A DNA stretch of 64,000 bases from Opitutales bacterium (GTDB lineage: Bacteria > Verrucomicrobiota > Verrucomicrobiia > Opitutales > UBA953): positions 77,955-141,954 of the forward strand of contig JAFSAO010000020.1 in assembly GCA_017440935.1 (NCBI GenBank), in the 5' to 3' direction. A program made the translations under genes and the position numbers. The notes beneath the pieces were generated by a model. It was not told the origin of the DNA, did not search any database, and saw only the letters and a list, made by a program, of their open reading frames with translations. Shown one piece after another: positions 45,919 through 55,493 of this stretch. Every line of letters starts with the position of its first letter. The stretch's first letter is position 1.

Positions 45919-45978
45919 CGTTCCCGCGTTCCCGTGCAAATTGAAATTTGCCGCAGTCAAATTTCAATTTGCGGGAAC
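45919..45978. repeat. Composite intergenic repeat, hairpin copy between hisS operon and DUF502 gene
   Basis: Tandem CGTTCCCG copies (45919-45926 and 45928-45935) followed by inverted arms GCAAATTGAAATTT (45936-45949) and AAATTTCAATTTGC (45959-45972), and a final CGGGAAC. It sits between divergent genes. Confidence 0.8.
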
Positions 45979-46004
45979 AGCCGTTTGTCTGAAAAATCAG
46001 AGTC

Positions 46005-46688
46005 ATGAAAAATATTTCGCAAAACAAAAAAGGCGGTTTCGGTGAAAGTTTGCGCAAGGCTTTCGTTACGGGGCTTTTGTTCTGCCTGCCGGTTTCGCTG
46101 ACGATTTACATCATTGTTTGGCTGGTCAACTTTTTGGCCTCACCTGCGCGTGGCGGACTGAAATATTTCCTGCATTTTTTCGGCGTGGATTTGCCGGCGA
46201 CTCCGCTGTTTAACGCTGCCGTAACGATTGTCGCGGCGTTTATCGTCGCCGTGGCGATTGCGTTTATCGGATTTGTTTCCCGCAATCTTTTCGGTCGTTT
46301 TTTTATCGGTTTGCTTGAAAAATTGCTTCACCGCCTGCCGATGGTGCGCTCGATTTATTCGGCGATAAAGCAAATCATTGATACGTTCTCCGTCGGCGGG
46401 AAGGAAGAAACTTTCAGTCGTGCCGTGATGGTAGAATTTCCCCGACGCGACTGCTGGACCATCGGATTTCTCACCCATGAGGGCGAAACGGAGTTTTCAC
46501 GCCTTGCGGGAACGGATCTGGTTCACATTTTCGTTCCGACGACGCCGAATCCGACCGGAGGTTACATGATTTTCGTTCCCGCAAGCACAATTAAACCGCT
46601 GGATGTTTCCGTTGCCGACGCGATGAAAATGATTGTTTCCGGCGGAGCTTTGATTCCCGAAGAAATGGCGGAGAAAAAAGTTTCATGA
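46005..46688 (+). CDS. DUF502 family membrane protein
   Basis: A 227-residue inner-membrane protein with two hydrophobic segments near the start (LLFCLPVSLTIYIIVWLV and the VAAFIVAVAIAFIGFV helix), then a soluble domain containing PMVRSIYSAIKQIIDTF and FVPTTPNPTGGYMIFVP. These are the hallmark regions of the DUF502 family (Mtb and plant COV1-like proteins), whose molecular function is unknown. Its stop overlaps the start of rsmE by four bases, so the two are translationally coupled. Confidence 0.85.
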   Translation: MKNISQNKKGGFGESLRKAFVTGLLFCLPVSLTIYIIVWLVNFLASPARGGLKYFLHFFGVDLPATPLFNAAVTIVAAFIVAVAIAFIGFVSRNLFGRFFIGLLEKLLHRLPMVRSIYSAIKQIIDTFSVGGKEETFSRAVMVEFPRRDCWTIGFLTHEGETEFSRLAGTDLVHIFVPTTPNPTGGYMIFVPASTIKPLDVSVADAMKMIVSGGALIPEEMAEKKVS

Positions 46689-47446
46689 ACCTCGTGCTTC
46701 TCGACAACCCGAAGGTCGTAGATTTTGACGCGGGAACTCCGGCGGCAGAGCATCTTTCCCGTGTTTTGAAAATCGCCGTCGGAGATACATTTTGGTGCGG
46801 CGTGAAAAACGGCGCGCGCGGTTTGGCGACGGTGACGGACATTTCTCCCTCTGGAAGAATTTCGTTTTCCGTGGCTTGGGAAAAAGATTCTCCTGACGTA
46901 AAATTGCCGCCCGTGCGTTTGTTGGTCGGACTTTCCCGCCCGCAAACCATGAAAAAAATCTTCGCGGCGGCATCGGAAATCGGATGTGCGCGGATTGATG
47001 TTTTCCGGAGCGAAAAGGGCGATCCCGCCTACGCGGAAAGTTCGCTTTGGAAAGTCGGCGACGAAACGCTTCCCGGTATTTTGAAAAAATCCGCCGAGCA
47101 AACCTGCATTCCCGCATTCCCCGAATTTCGCCTGTATCGTTCTCTCGAACATTTTTTGGAGGAAAATTCGGACGAAATCCAAAAATCGGCATGCGTTGCG
47201 TTCGACGTTTACGCGCCGGAAAAATCGTTCGGAAATATCGCGCTCCCGCCGCAGAAAAACGTGCTTTTGGCAATCGGTTCCGAGCGCGGTTGGACGAATG
47301 CCGAGCGCGCGGGGCTTCGCGGGAACGGCTTTGCGTTCGCGCACCTCGGCGGACGCGTTTTGCGCGTGGAAACAGCGGTCGCCGTCGCGCTCTCCGTCGC
47401 ACTTTCCAAAATTGATTTTTGGACACCGCACAAAAGGCTTTCTTAA
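46685..47446 (+). CDS. rsmE: 16S rRNA (uracil1498-N3)-methyltransferase
   Basis: SPOUT-family enzyme that methylates U1498 of 16S rRNA. The 253-residue length is typical. The N-terminal PUA-like part has HLSRVLKIAVGD. The SPOUT knot has AIGSERGWTNAERAGL and LGGRVLRVETA near the C-terminus, which bind AdoMet. It overlaps the DUF502 gene by four bases. A bidirectional terminator follows the stop. Confidence 0.93.
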   Translation: MNLVLLDNPKVVDFDAGTPAAEHLSRVLKIAVGDTFWCGVKNGARGLATVTDISPSGRISFSVAWEKDSPDVKLPPVRLLVGLSRPQTMKKIFAAASEIGCARIDVFRSEKGDPAYAESSLWKVGDETLPGILKKSAEQTCIPAFPEFRLYRSLEHFLEENSDEIQKSACVAFDVYAPEKSFGNIALPPQKNVLLAIGSERGWTNAERAGLRGNGFAFAHLGGRVLRVETAVAVALSVALSKIDFWTPHKRLS

Positions 47447-47462
47447 AAAAACGAAATAAACA

Positions 47463-47496
47463 AAAAAACTCCTCCGAAAACCGGAGGAGTTTTTTG
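47463..47496. terminator. Bidirectional terminator between rsmE and the second autotransporter
   Basis: Arms AAAAAACTCCTCCG (47463-47476) and CGGAGGAGTTTTTT (47482-47495) around a five-base loop. Confidence 0.9.
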
Positions 47497-47510
47497 TTCG
47501 CGGGAACGGT

Positions 47511-49550
47511 TTAGAAACGATAACTGCCGCGCAGATAGATACGATGTTCTTTCGCATCGGAGCCGTCGGCGTAAGCATATCCGGCTCCAATCGAAATGTT
47601 TTCCGTTAGGTCCGTTCCGGCATCGATATTTGCTTCGACAAAATCCCGTTCTCCGCGATTTCCGAGCACGCTTGCCGTCGTGTTTCCTCGGGAAACTTCG
47701 ACGTCGAGGCGATCATCGATGCACAAATGTGCCCACGCCGCGCCGAGCGAAACGAATGTCGGCAAATCCGCGAGGGAAAAATCTGCGCGCACACGCAATC
47801 CCGGTTTGATTTCAACGTCATACGCATCCGTCCCCGAATAAGTATTTGCCCTGTCGGAAAAGCGCTCCGAATCCGTGAAAGCATAGGCGATCGACGTATA
47901 GGGGTTGAGGCGGAGCCAATTCGTCAGCTCGAAATTCGTCCCGATTTCGCCCTGCACGGAATACGTCCACGAGGAAAATTCGCCGAGATAACGCGTTCCC
48001 GCAAAAGACCGGGAGAAGTCGTTGTCCGATTTAGCGAATCGTGTCTGCAAAAATGCATACGTTCCCGCGTCGGTAATCGGAACGAAGAAAAATGCGGAAA
48101 CGCCGATTTCCTGTGCATCAATTTCGGAAGAATCCGATTCCGTCGACGTGTTTCCGGATTCGAGCATTGCTCCCGCCGTGCCGCATCGGAATGCTTTTTT
48201 CAAACCGAGCCAAATTGTGTTGCTTGAGTAATCGTAGGCGTCAAAACCGTCTGTAGAGGAAACTTCGCCGGACATTCCGGAATAGGCGATGGCAAATTCC
48301 CAAGACTTTTCGGAAAGAGGTGCGTTTTGCGCTCCTCCGGGAATTTCCCCTGTCGCTGCTTGCGAGACTTCTCCTCGGGAAACCGCGGTTCCGCCGATTG
48401 CGGGTTTGCGGAAATTCGTTCCCGCGATTTCGTTTGCCAAAAATTGCTCGGCGCGGTCAAGCGCAACGAATGTGCGGCGAAGGCGGGCGTAAGCGTCGGA
48501 AGCGATAATTTCGCCCGTCGCTGCACTCACGTTGTGGCGTGCTTGGTCGTAGTCCGCAACGTCAAGAATCGTGTTTTCATCGTAGAGCGCAACTGCGGCT
48601 TCTGCGTTCCCGCCGACGGCTGCCGTCGCTTCCGCCGTGCTTTTTCGGACCGTTTTCAGAAGAAGTTGCCCGTTAGCATCAGCCTCCGTGACGGTTTTAT
48701 AAAGAACGGCGTCCGCCACATATTGTCCGGAAAGCGTGGAAAGCAGCGCGCTTGTCGCTCCCGTGACGATGGCATATTCCTTATTCATGAGCGATTTCGC
48801 CGAAACGTTTCCGGAAATAGCGAGCTGTGTTCCCGCGAGCAAAGTTACGCTGTCTGCACCGGAGAAATCGAGTTCGGTAAATTTGTCGGTCGCAGAATCG
48901 TAGGATAGAACAATTCGTCCGCCGATTGTCGTATTCCCGCCGAGAGAGAGCTTGGCACCGTTTCCGACAAGGTGAAGCCCGCCGGCAAACGTGTTGACGG
49001 AACCGGATTCAAAAGTAACGGTCGCTCCCGCTTCAATGGTCGTATTTCCGCCGATGGTGGTGACGGAAGTCGCGCCGAAGGTTACGTTTGCGCCGGTGCC
49101 GATTTTGAGAGAACTTCCGCGCGAAGCGTCAATCCCGCCGCCGAAGGTGTATGTTCCCGCATCGCGAATGACCATGATGTCGTCGTTATCCGCAAGAAAT
49201 ATATCGTTAGAAACTCCTCCCGCCTTGTTCCCGCTGAACGAAATGGTCGTTCCCGCGCCGATAAAAAACACGTTGTCGTCGGCAAAAATCGCGCCGCCTT
49301 TTCCTCCGGCAGTGTTATTGGTGAAAGTGAAATTTCCGGAAATGGTGAGATTGCCGTCGGAGAAAATTGCACCGCCGTGGCGCGTTGCGGACTTGTTTTC
49401 GACCGTGACGGGAGCGGTTCCGCCCATGACGCAGTCTTCATGAAGAAGTTCCCAGCCGCCGTCGAGACCGTAAATGCCGTCAGCAAAAGCAAACGAGGCA
49501 CCGAAGAGAAGTGTTACGGGCAATGCCCCGAGTAGTTTTGTAGCTTTCAT
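47511..49550 (-). CDS. Second Pmp-like autotransporter
   Basis: A 679-residue outer-membrane protein. A signal peptide at residues 1-23 (from MKATKLLGALPVTLLFGASF) is followed by a short passenger in which GGAIFSDG and GGAIFADD motifs lie among FxxN-type turns (FTFTNNTA, FSGNKA), again like Pmp proteins. A linker follows, and the last 280 residues are an autotransporter barrel ending YLRGSYRF, with a terminal Phe. The start is chosen at 49550 for the signal peptide; upstream codons add about 26 non-signal residues. It is a smaller relative of the giant one at 27585, on the opposite strand. Confidence 0.87.
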   Translation of the reverse strand: MKATKLLGALPVTLLFGASFAFADGIYGLDGGWELLHEDCVMGGTAPVTVENKSATRHGGAIFSDGNLTISGNFTFTNNTAGGKGGAIFADDNVFFIGAGTTISFSGNKAGGVSNDIFLADNDDIMVIRDAGTYTFGGGIDASRGSSLKIGTGANVTFGATSVTTIGGNTTIEAGATVTFESGSVNTFAGGLHLVGNGAKLSLGGNTTIGGRIVLSYDSATDKFTELDFSGADSVTLLAGTQLAISGNVSAKSLMNKEYAIVTGATSALLSTLSGQYVADAVLYKTVTEADANGQLLLKTVRKSTAEATAAVGGNAEAAVALYDENTILDVADYDQARHNVSAATGEIIASDAYARLRRTFVALDRAEQFLANEIAGTNFRKPAIGGTAVSRGEVSQAATGEIPGGAQNAPLSEKSWEFAIAYSGMSGEVSSTDGFDAYDYSSNTIWLGLKKAFRCGTAGAMLESGNTSTESDSSEIDAQEIGVSAFFFVPITDAGTYAFLQTRFAKSDNDFSRSFAGTRYLGEFSSWTYSVQGEIGTNFELTNWLRLNPYTSIAYAFTDSERFSDRANTYSGTDAYDVEIKPGLRVRADFSLADLPTFVSLGAAWAHLCIDDRLDVEVSRGNTTASVLGNRGERDFVEANIDAGTDLTENISIGAGYAYADGSDAKEHRIYLRGSYRF

Positions 49551-49703
49551 ATAAAACGTGATTGAATTTGATTGAGACCAGGAACGAGACGATAGTGCTA
49601 CACTATATTTGTGTAAAGGAAATAACACTAAAATGGTAGACTTGAAGAGTCTTCACGTCGGAACGCTTTGTTTTCGGAAAGAAAAGAAAATTTGTTCTTT
49701 TTT

Positions 49704-50675
49704 TTAGAAACGAAATCCGGCTTGGAGGAAAAATTCGAGTGTAGGATCCGTGGAGAATTTTTCCCGGGTTTTGTGTCCGTCACGGTAGAGACGGAATTCC
49801 GACCATGTGTTTAGAACAATTCCGGCGCTTAGGAAAAGGTTTTCCGAAAGATTCCACGTTCCCGCGACGCTCACGGGAGCGCTTTGGCGGCGGTAGGCGC
49901 CGTCTTTCCCGAAATAAGGCGACGTGATTTTGTCTTCCGCCGCAACGGCGAAGGCGGATGATTCGTAGGAAACGGAAAAGTCGACGAGAAATTCGTTGTC
50001 GCCGTTGATGTCCCAAGTCAGCGTAAGTCCGTTGAAGGAGCGCAAATTCCAGTTTGGCGCGATACGCCAATCAAACGAAAACACGGGAACGAGATACCAG
50101 CGTTCGCGATCCGGTCTGTATAGCGTTGCCGCGCCGAACATAACGGAAGTGGTTTCGGAAAAATATTGTTTGCAGGCGAGGGCAAGCATTCCGCCTGCGC
50201 CGTCGGAAAGCGCCGTTGCGTCTTCCGCCGCGAGCGAGCCGGACAAAATCGCGACTGCCGCCAAGCCGTTGTCCGGATTGATAAATTCCTGATACGTCGT
50301 CGCGCGAAGCGAATCCGTGTGGGAAAACGGCGTTTCGGCACCGCCGGAAAAACGGAAATCCGTGCGTCGGTAGTCGAACGAGGTGAGGGCGATACGCGTT
50401 TTTTCCGGATGAACGTAGCGCCATGCAAAGCCCGTGCCGTAGGTCGAGTAAGCCATTTTTCCGCCCGTTGAAAGCGCGGCGGGCAAGCCCTGTGCGTAGT
50501 AGGTGTAAAGCGGCGTAATAAGATGTTCCCGCACGCGAAGTTGTGTGCGTGCCGGAGTGTAAACTTCTTTGAGTTCCGTTTCCGCCTCCGTAAAATCCTC
50601 ACCGCCGTTCGCAAAAAGCGTCAGCGCGGGAACGCAACAGGAAATCGCCGTAAAAATTTTTTGAAATAACTTCAT
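49704..50675 (-). CDS. Predicted outer-membrane beta-barrel protein
   Basis: A 323-residue exported protein with signal peptide (about residues 1-23) and an alternating strand pattern throughout (RYVHPEKTRIALTSFDY, WYLVPVFSFDWRI, FLVDFSVSYESSAF, FFLQAGFRF). It ends in Phe like other porin-type proteins. I could not name a family. It is on the same strand and about 150 bases upstream of the second autotransporter, so it may share a promoter region with it. Confidence 0.75.
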   Translation of the reverse strand: MKLFQKIFTAISCCVPALTLFANGGEDFTEAETELKEVYTPARTQLRVREHLITPLYTYYAQGLPAALSTGGKMAYSTYGTGFAWRYVHPEKTRIALTSFDYRRTDFRFSGGAETPFSHTDSLRATTYQEFINPDNGLAAVAILSGSLAAEDATALSDGAGGMLALACKQYFSETTSVMFGAATLYRPDRERWYLVPVFSFDWRIAPNWNLRSFNGLTLTWDINGDNEFLVDFSVSYESSAFAVAAEDKITSPYFGKDGAYRRQSAPVSVAGTWNLSENLFLSAGIVLNTWSEFRLYRDGHKTREKFSTDPTLEFFLQAGFRF

Positions 50676-50867
50676 TTTCCAAATATGGCGCGCAATAAAA
50701 ATGGAAATTTTACACTCCTGCAACAATAATTAGAACGTATGTTTTAGCCTGCGGAATCGGAATTTTGAAATTCCGGGAGTCGAAGGGAATTTCGTGCAGT
50801 TAAAAAACTTTCGCACCTCGCGCGGGAACGTGATAAAAAAGAATCTTCTTTGCTTTTCTCAAAAAAA

Positions 50868-52037
50868 ATGACGACGATGCGGAAAATAGTTTTGTTGGGC
50901 GCGACGGGATCTATCGGCGAAAACACGCTGAAAGTTTTGGACGGGCACCGCGACAAGGCGCAACTCGTCGGTATCGCCGCGAATACCCGCTGGCGCGAAC
51001 TCGCCGCCATCGCAAAAAAATACGGAGTGCGGCACGTTGCGATTTTTGACGAAAAATGTGCCGCAGAAGCGGAAAAATCCGGCGAATTTCCTGCGGGAAC
51101 GCGTTTTTACACGGGTGAAAACGGGCTGTGCGAGTTGTCGACGCTGCCGGAAGCGAATCTCGTCGTAACCGCCGTGGTCGGCACACTCGGACTGCGCCCG
51201 ACGCTTGCGGCGATTCGTTCCCGCAAGGATGTCGCCGTCGCCAGCAAGGAAATTCTCGTTCTTGCCGGGCGCTTTGTGATGAATGCCGTGCGGGAACACA
51301 ATGTGAAAATTTTGCCCGTGGACAGCGAACACAACGCGATTTTCCAATGCATCGGCGCGGAGCCGCAACGCCACCTCGATCGCATTATTTTGACGGCTTC
51401 CGGCGGAATTTTTCGCGACGCGACGCTCGAAGAAATGGCGCGAGCACGTCCGGCAGATGCACTCAAAAACCCGAATTGGGCAATGGGACCGAAAGTGACG
51501 GTCGATTCTTCCACGATGGCGAACAAAGGCTTGGAGCTGATTGAGGCAACGTGGCTTTTCGGGCTACCGCAGGAAAAAATCGATATCGTCGTTCACCCGC
51601 AAAGTATTGTGCATTCGATGGTGCAGTTTACTGACGGCTCCGTGCTGGCGCACCTTGCGCCGCCGTCAATGACGTTCCCGATTCAGAATTGTATTTTCCA
51701 CCCGCAGCGTTTCGCGGGAGTGGTGCCGGCATTGGATTTTTCACAAACGCTGAATTTGGAATTTCGTGCACCCGATTACGCGAAATACAAATGCTTGCGC
51801 CTCGCGCGCGAGTGTTCCCGCGACGGCGGAATTTTGCCCGCCGTGTTCAACGCGGCAAACGAAGTTGCCGTCGACGCATTTTTGCGGGAACGCGTTCCCT
51901 ATCTCGCCATTCCCGAAATTACGGAAAAAACGCTTGCGGCGTTCCCGTGCCGAGAACCGGTTTCGCTTGCGGACGTGCTCGCCGTCGACACTGAGGCGCG
52001 GCGCATCGCCCGAATTGCAACGGAGGAAATCCGTTAG
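50868..52037 (+). CDS. dxr: 1-deoxy-D-xylulose 5-phosphate reductoisomerase
   Basis: Second step of the MEP isoprenoid pathway: converts DXP to methylerythritol phosphate with NADPH. The start MTTMRKIVLLGATGSIGENT carries the NADPH-binding glycine motif, and PNWAMGPKVTVDSSTMANKG is the metal/substrate site. The ATG at 50868 gives 389 residues; the ATG at 50877 (MRKIV) is equally plausible. No other MEP gene is adjacent. It is convergent with the small redox protein gene 24 bases downstream. Confidence 0.94.
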   Translation: MTTMRKIVLLGATGSIGENTLKVLDGHRDKAQLVGIAANTRWRELAAIAKKYGVRHVAIFDEKCAAEAEKSGEFPAGTRFYTGENGLCELSTLPEANLVVTAVVGTLGLRPTLAAIRSRKDVAVASKEILVLAGRFVMNAVREHNVKILPVDSEHNAIFQCIGAEPQRHLDRIILTASGGIFRDATLEEMARARPADALKNPNWAMGPKVTVDSSTMANKGLELIEATWLFGLPQEKIDIVVHPQSIVHSMVQFTDGSVLAHLAPPSMTFPIQNCIFHPQRFAGVVPALDFSQTLNLEFRAPDYAKYKCLRLARECSRDGGILPAVFNAANEVAVDAFLRERVPYLAIPEITEKTLAAFPCREPVSLADVLAVDTEARRIARIATEEIR

Positions 52038-52061
52038 TCCAATTTTCTTTTGAAAAAAAAA

Positions 52062-52391
52062 CTACTCGGCAGTCCGCTCGGAGAGGAGTTCGGCGGCGGT
52101 GGCGACGCAGGTCGGACAGGGCGTGCGGGAATCTTTTTTCAAATTGAGGCAACGGCGGTAGCCGAGGCGTTTTTCAAAAGCGTCGGCGAGTTCCGGAGCG
52201 GAGGCTTCTCCGGCGATTTTCATGGCGGCGAAAAGGGCGCCGCAGAGCCCGTCGGGAGCGCGTCCGCCGCCGGCGGTTTGGAGTTCGGCGAGGAGGTCTT
52301 CGCGATCGAATCCGTGCGCGATTGCCTGTGCGCAGTTCAGGCACAGCGGCGGTTGGCGGAAACTTTGAAGCGCTTTTTCTTTCGGAGTCAT
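52062..52391 (-). CDS. C_GCAxxG_C_C family putative redox protein
   Basis: A 109-residue protein with cysteines at 17, 20, 50, 81, 92 and 95 and the segments CLNCAQAIAHGFDRE, GGRAPDGLCGALFAA and CPTCV, which fit the family named for its spaced cysteines (C-GCAxxG-C-C); a redox or Fe-S role is proposed for it. The ATG at 52391 is chosen because the frame extends upstream without a family-like start. It is convergent with dxr and divergent from the LysM gene. Confidence 0.7.
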   Translation of the reverse strand: MTPKEKALQSFRQPPLCLNCAQAIAHGFDREDLLAELQTAGGGRAPDGLCGALFAAMKIAGEASAPELADAFEKRLGYRRCLNLKKDSRTPCPTCVATAAELLSERTAE

Positions 52392-52508
52392 GCGGCATGA
52401 CGCTACGCACTTGAGCGTTTTTTTCCAAGCGGAAATTTGGGAATAATTCTCTATTGAACCGGTGCGTTCCCGCAGGCATAGTTCACGGCGGATAAAACAG
52501 GAGAAGGA

Positions 52509-53324
52509 ATGTTTAAATTCGTTTTGATTTTGTGCGTATTGCTGGTCCCCGTCGGCGCGTTGTTTTTCGGAACTCACGGTTGCGGGAGCGTGTTCCCGCA
52601 AGATGTAGCCTATGTGGAAACGGAAGATCCGGAGTTCAGAACCGGACAGGAGCTTGTCGCCGGCGGGCGCGACGCGGAAGCCTTGGCGGTGTTTCAGGAA
52701 ATTATTCGCCGCCACCCGAACGATTCCCCGGAATCCAATATGGAAGCGGGGTTGATTTCCTTTCGCCGGAACAATTTTCCGTTGGCGATTTATCATTTTT
52801 CCCAAGTGCTTTCGTTGCGCCCGGATGCCGGCGCTATCTCCCAAAAACGCGTGCATGAACTCATTGATTCGGCAAAAAAACGCTATTTTCAGGATATGTT
52901 GCCTGCGAGCGTAAATGCTTCGAGTGTTTCCGAAAATTTTTCCGTTGATCTGCAACAGAAGTATCGGGAAGTCATGCTTCAAAACGAGCAGTTGAAACGC
53001 GAAATCGCGCTTCTGCGGGAACGCCTCGCTTCTGCGGGAACGCCGCGGGCGGGCGGCGCGACTTCCGGTCCCGCGTCCGCCGTTCCGGAAGCCGTTGCTC
53101 CCGCCGAAGAAACGTCGCCGGTTGCCGTTACTCCGCCGCCACCCGAACGCCCGACCGTTCCCGCGACGCATACCGTGGTCGCAGGCGACACGCTTTCTTC
53201 CATCAGCAAAAAATACTACGGCACGGTCGCTCGCTGGCGTGATATTTACAATGCGAACCGCGTGACGATGAGTTCTCCCAGCGCGCTGAAAATCGGCATG
53301 GTGCTGAAACTTCCGCGCCCGTAA
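52509..53324 (+). CDS. LysM-domain envelope protein with TPR-like repeats
   Basis: Envelope protein of 271 residues. One N-terminal hydrophobic helix (VLILCVLLVPVGALFF) serves as signal or anchor. A helical repeat region from about 45 to 115 (ALAVFQEIIRRHPND, AIYHFSQVLSLRPDAG) resembles TPR. A coiled-coil (LQQKYREVMLQNEQLKREIALLRERL) and a Pro/Ala linker follow. A LysM peptidoglycan-binding domain ends the protein (THTVVAGDTLSSISKKYYG). This start has one of the few good Shine-Dalgarno sequences in the window, GGAG at -11. It lies 27 bases before recF. Confidence 0.88.
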   Translation: MFKFVLILCVLLVPVGALFFGTHGCGSVFPQDVAYVETEDPEFRTGQELVAGGRDAEALAVFQEIIRRHPNDSPESNMEAGLISFRRNNFPLAIYHFSQVLSLRPDAGAISQKRVHELIDSAKKRYFQDMLPASVNASSVSENFSVDLQQKYREVMLQNEQLKREIALLRERLASAGTPRAGGATSGPASAVPEAVAPAEETSPVAVTPPPPERPTVPATHTVVAGDTLSSISKKYYGTVARWRDIYNANRVTMSSPSALKIGMVLKLPRP

Positions 53325-53350
53325 AGCCGCCGAGCCGAGTTGTCCCGAAA

Positions 53351-54439
53351 ATGCGTGTTGCGCGACTCAGAGTTGCGGATTTTCGCAATATTGAATTCGC
53401 CGATTTGGATTTCGGGGAAACCCGCAGGATTTTCCTTGTCGGGAAAAACGGACAAGGAAAAACGAATTTTCTCGAAACGCTGAGCCTGCTTACGGCGTTG
53501 CGTTCGTTTCGCACGCGCGACACGCGCTTGCTCGTAAAATCCGGGAAAAAACTTGCTCAGATTTTTGTTGCGCTCGACCACGAAAACGAGGGCGAAACCG
53601 AACTTATGTTGGCGCTTGCCTCGGGCGGAACCAAAACCGTGGAAACAGGCACGGGAACGCAGATAAAGCGGCTGAGCGAATTTGTCGGGCGCTTTCCCTC
53701 CGTTGTGTTTTCGTCCGACGATATTGCGCTTCTGCGCGGTTCTCCGTCCGGGCGCCGGCGTTGGTTGGATTTGACGCTTTCGACGATCAATGCGGATTAT
53801 TTTCTGCAATTGCAGCGTTATCACCGGGCGCTGGAAGCGCGGAATCGGCTTTTGAAAATGCCGAATTCGACGGACGCACAATTGGAGGCTTTTGAAAAAA
53901 TTCTCGCGGAAAGCGGATGCCGCATCGTAGAAATCCGTTCCCGTGAAATGGAAAAAATTTCGGCTCTGTTTGCCGGATTTGCGGCAAAAATTGCTCGCAT
54001 CGAGGAGGAAGCGCGGCTGGTTTATTCCGCGTCGCTTTCAGAGGCGGAATTTGCCGCATGGAGCGACGTTTTTCGCCGTTCCCGCGCGCAGGATCGCCTG
54101 TTGCGTTCGACGCAAAAAGGACCGCATCGCGACGATTTCGGGTTCCGGATTTTGGGGCATGCGGCGGAGGATTTCGCTTCCGAAGGGCAACAGCGCGGTA
54201 TGACGCTGAGTCTCGGCTTGGCGCAACTTTCGCTGTTTCGCGAGCGGCTCGGAGTCGCTCCCGTCGTTTTGGCGGACGATGTGCTCGGCGAACTCGATGC
54301 GGAGCGCAAGGCGGGATTTTGGAATACCGTCGGCGAAGATTTGCAAATTATTGCCACGGGAACGCTTTTGCCGGAAAATGCGGAAGCGTGGAAAGTTTTT
54401 TCCGTAGAAAACGGCGTTTACACGATGCAGACAAGTTAG
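53351..54439 (+). CDS. recF: DNA replication and repair protein RecF
   Basis: Loads RecA on gapped DNA. The 362 residues show the ABC-type Walker A GKNGQGKT (31-38), the signature SLGLAQLSL and Walker B PVVLADDVLGELD near the C-terminus. Length matches the family. In many bacteria recF sits with dnaA, dnaN and gyrB; here it follows the LysM gene after 27 bases, and the replication-origin genes are not in the window. No other recombination genes are adjacent. Confidence 0.93.
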   Translation: MRVARLRVADFRNIEFADLDFGETRRIFLVGKNGQGKTNFLETLSLLTALRSFRTRDTRLLVKSGKKLAQIFVALDHENEGETELMLALASGGTKTVETGTGTQIKRLSEFVGRFPSVVFSSDDIALLRGSPSGRRRWLDLTLSTINADYFLQLQRYHRALEARNRLLKMPNSTDAQLEAFEKILAESGCRIVEIRSREMEKISALFAGFAAKIARIEEEARLVYSASLSEAEFAAWSDVFRRSRAQDRLLRSTQKGPHRDDFGFRILGHAAEDFASEGQQRGMTLSLGLAQLSLFRERLGVAPVVLADDVLGELDAERKAGFWNTVGEDLQIIATGTLLPENAEAWKVFSVENGVYTMQTS

Positions 54440-54515
54440 CGTTTTCCCGCCGCTTTCGGGGCGGTGAGGCTCGCACTTCGTTTGAAAATCACATTTCATC
54501 AGCAAAGGAAAAATA

Positions 54516-55145
54516 ATGAACATCACAAAAAAACTCTCGAAAATATTCCGTATTTCCGCCGTTGCGGCGGCGATTTGTCCGTTCGTCGGTGCGGCGGAAG
54601 TTGCGTCCGCAGAAGACGTTCCCGCGTCGTATTCGCTTTCGTTGGAAGCGGTTTACGCGAACGCGTTTAAAAAAGCGGCTCGCGGCGGTGTGGATATGGG
54701 CGGTGCGGATTTCCGCTGGAATTACAATATTGATTCGGAAAATCAGTTTTCGCTGGGCGTTTTGATGCTCGCGGGCAGCGAAAATATCGCTACGAATTGG
54801 GATTTGGACACGAGCAATCTCGGCCTGCTCGCCGGTTATCGTTTTTCGTTCCCGCTGGTGAAAGATAAGCTGAGTTTTCACGCCGGATTGCGCGTCGGGA
54901 TGGCATTTGTCGATTATACGATTGATTCCGGGCGCGTCGGCGGCTGGGACCATTATCGTTCCGATTCGGATTTTTGCGCAATTTATGCGGGAGAACTCGG
55001 ACTTTCGTTCGTGCTCAACGAGCAATGGTCGATTCGCGGTGGCTACGAACTTTACGGGAATACGGCGGAAATAGGCGGTTCGGACGCGAAATTTAACGAG
55101 CAGCAATACCATCTTTTCCAACTCGGCGCGGAATATAAATTCTGA
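54516..55145 (+). CDS. Outer-membrane beta-barrel protein, OmpA/OmpX-like size
   Basis: A 209-residue exported protein with signal peptide (about residues 1-29, before ASAEDV) and an eight-strand-type barrel pattern: YSLSLEAVYANAFKKA, FSLGVLMLAG, LSFHAGLRVGMAFVDYT, LGLSFVLNEQWSIRGGYEL. It ends LGAEYKF, with a terminal Phe. No family-specific motif was seen. It follows recF by 76 bases. Function as porin, adhesin or stress barrel is open. Confidence 0.78.
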   Translation: MNITKKLSKIFRISAVAAAICPFVGAAEVASAEDVPASYSLSLEAVYANAFKKAARGGVDMGGADFRWNYNIDSENQFSLGVLMLAGSENIATNWDLDTSNLGLLAGYRFSFPLVKDKLSFHAGLRVGMAFVDYTIDSGRVGGWDHYRSDSDFCAIYAGELGLSFVLNEQWSIRGGYELYGNTAEIGGSDAKFNEQQYHLFQLGAEYKF

Positions 55146-55196
55146 TTTGTTTCCGAGGCGGTATTCTTTTTCTCTCATTTTCAATTTTTCCAAATT

Positions 55197-55493
55197 ATGA
55201 AATTTGACAAGGCAACCCTTCTTTCGTCGCTCGGATTGAGCGTTATTCACTTCGTTCTCGTGCTCGCGGGAACGCAATTTCGTCCGGATTTTCTCAAATC
55301 CGGAAACGCGGGAACGATTACGGATAAAATCGAAAGCGTTTTGACCCAGCCCGGCATGTGGGTAACGGATTTTATGGGCTGTATTCCGGAAAAACCGATG
55401 TGGTGGATTTTCCTCGTGCTCAATTCCGTGCTTTGGGGCAACGTTATCGCGTATTTGCTTCGCACGTTTTTCAAGGGTGCCGGAGCGAAATAA
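55197..55493 (+). CDS. Small membrane protein of unknown function
   Basis: 98 residues with two hydrophobic segments (SSLGLSVIHFVLVLAGT and MWWIFLVLNSVLWGNVIAY). No recognised family. It starts 51 bases after the preceding barrel gene on the same strand. Its intact, sensible membrane pattern and two motif copies in coding sequence favour a real gene. Confidence 0.65.
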   Translation: MKFDKATLLSSLGLSVIHFVLVLAGTQFRPDFLKSGNAGTITDKIESVLTQPGMWVTDFMGCIPEKPMWWIFLVLNSVLWGNVIAYLLRTFFKGAGAK

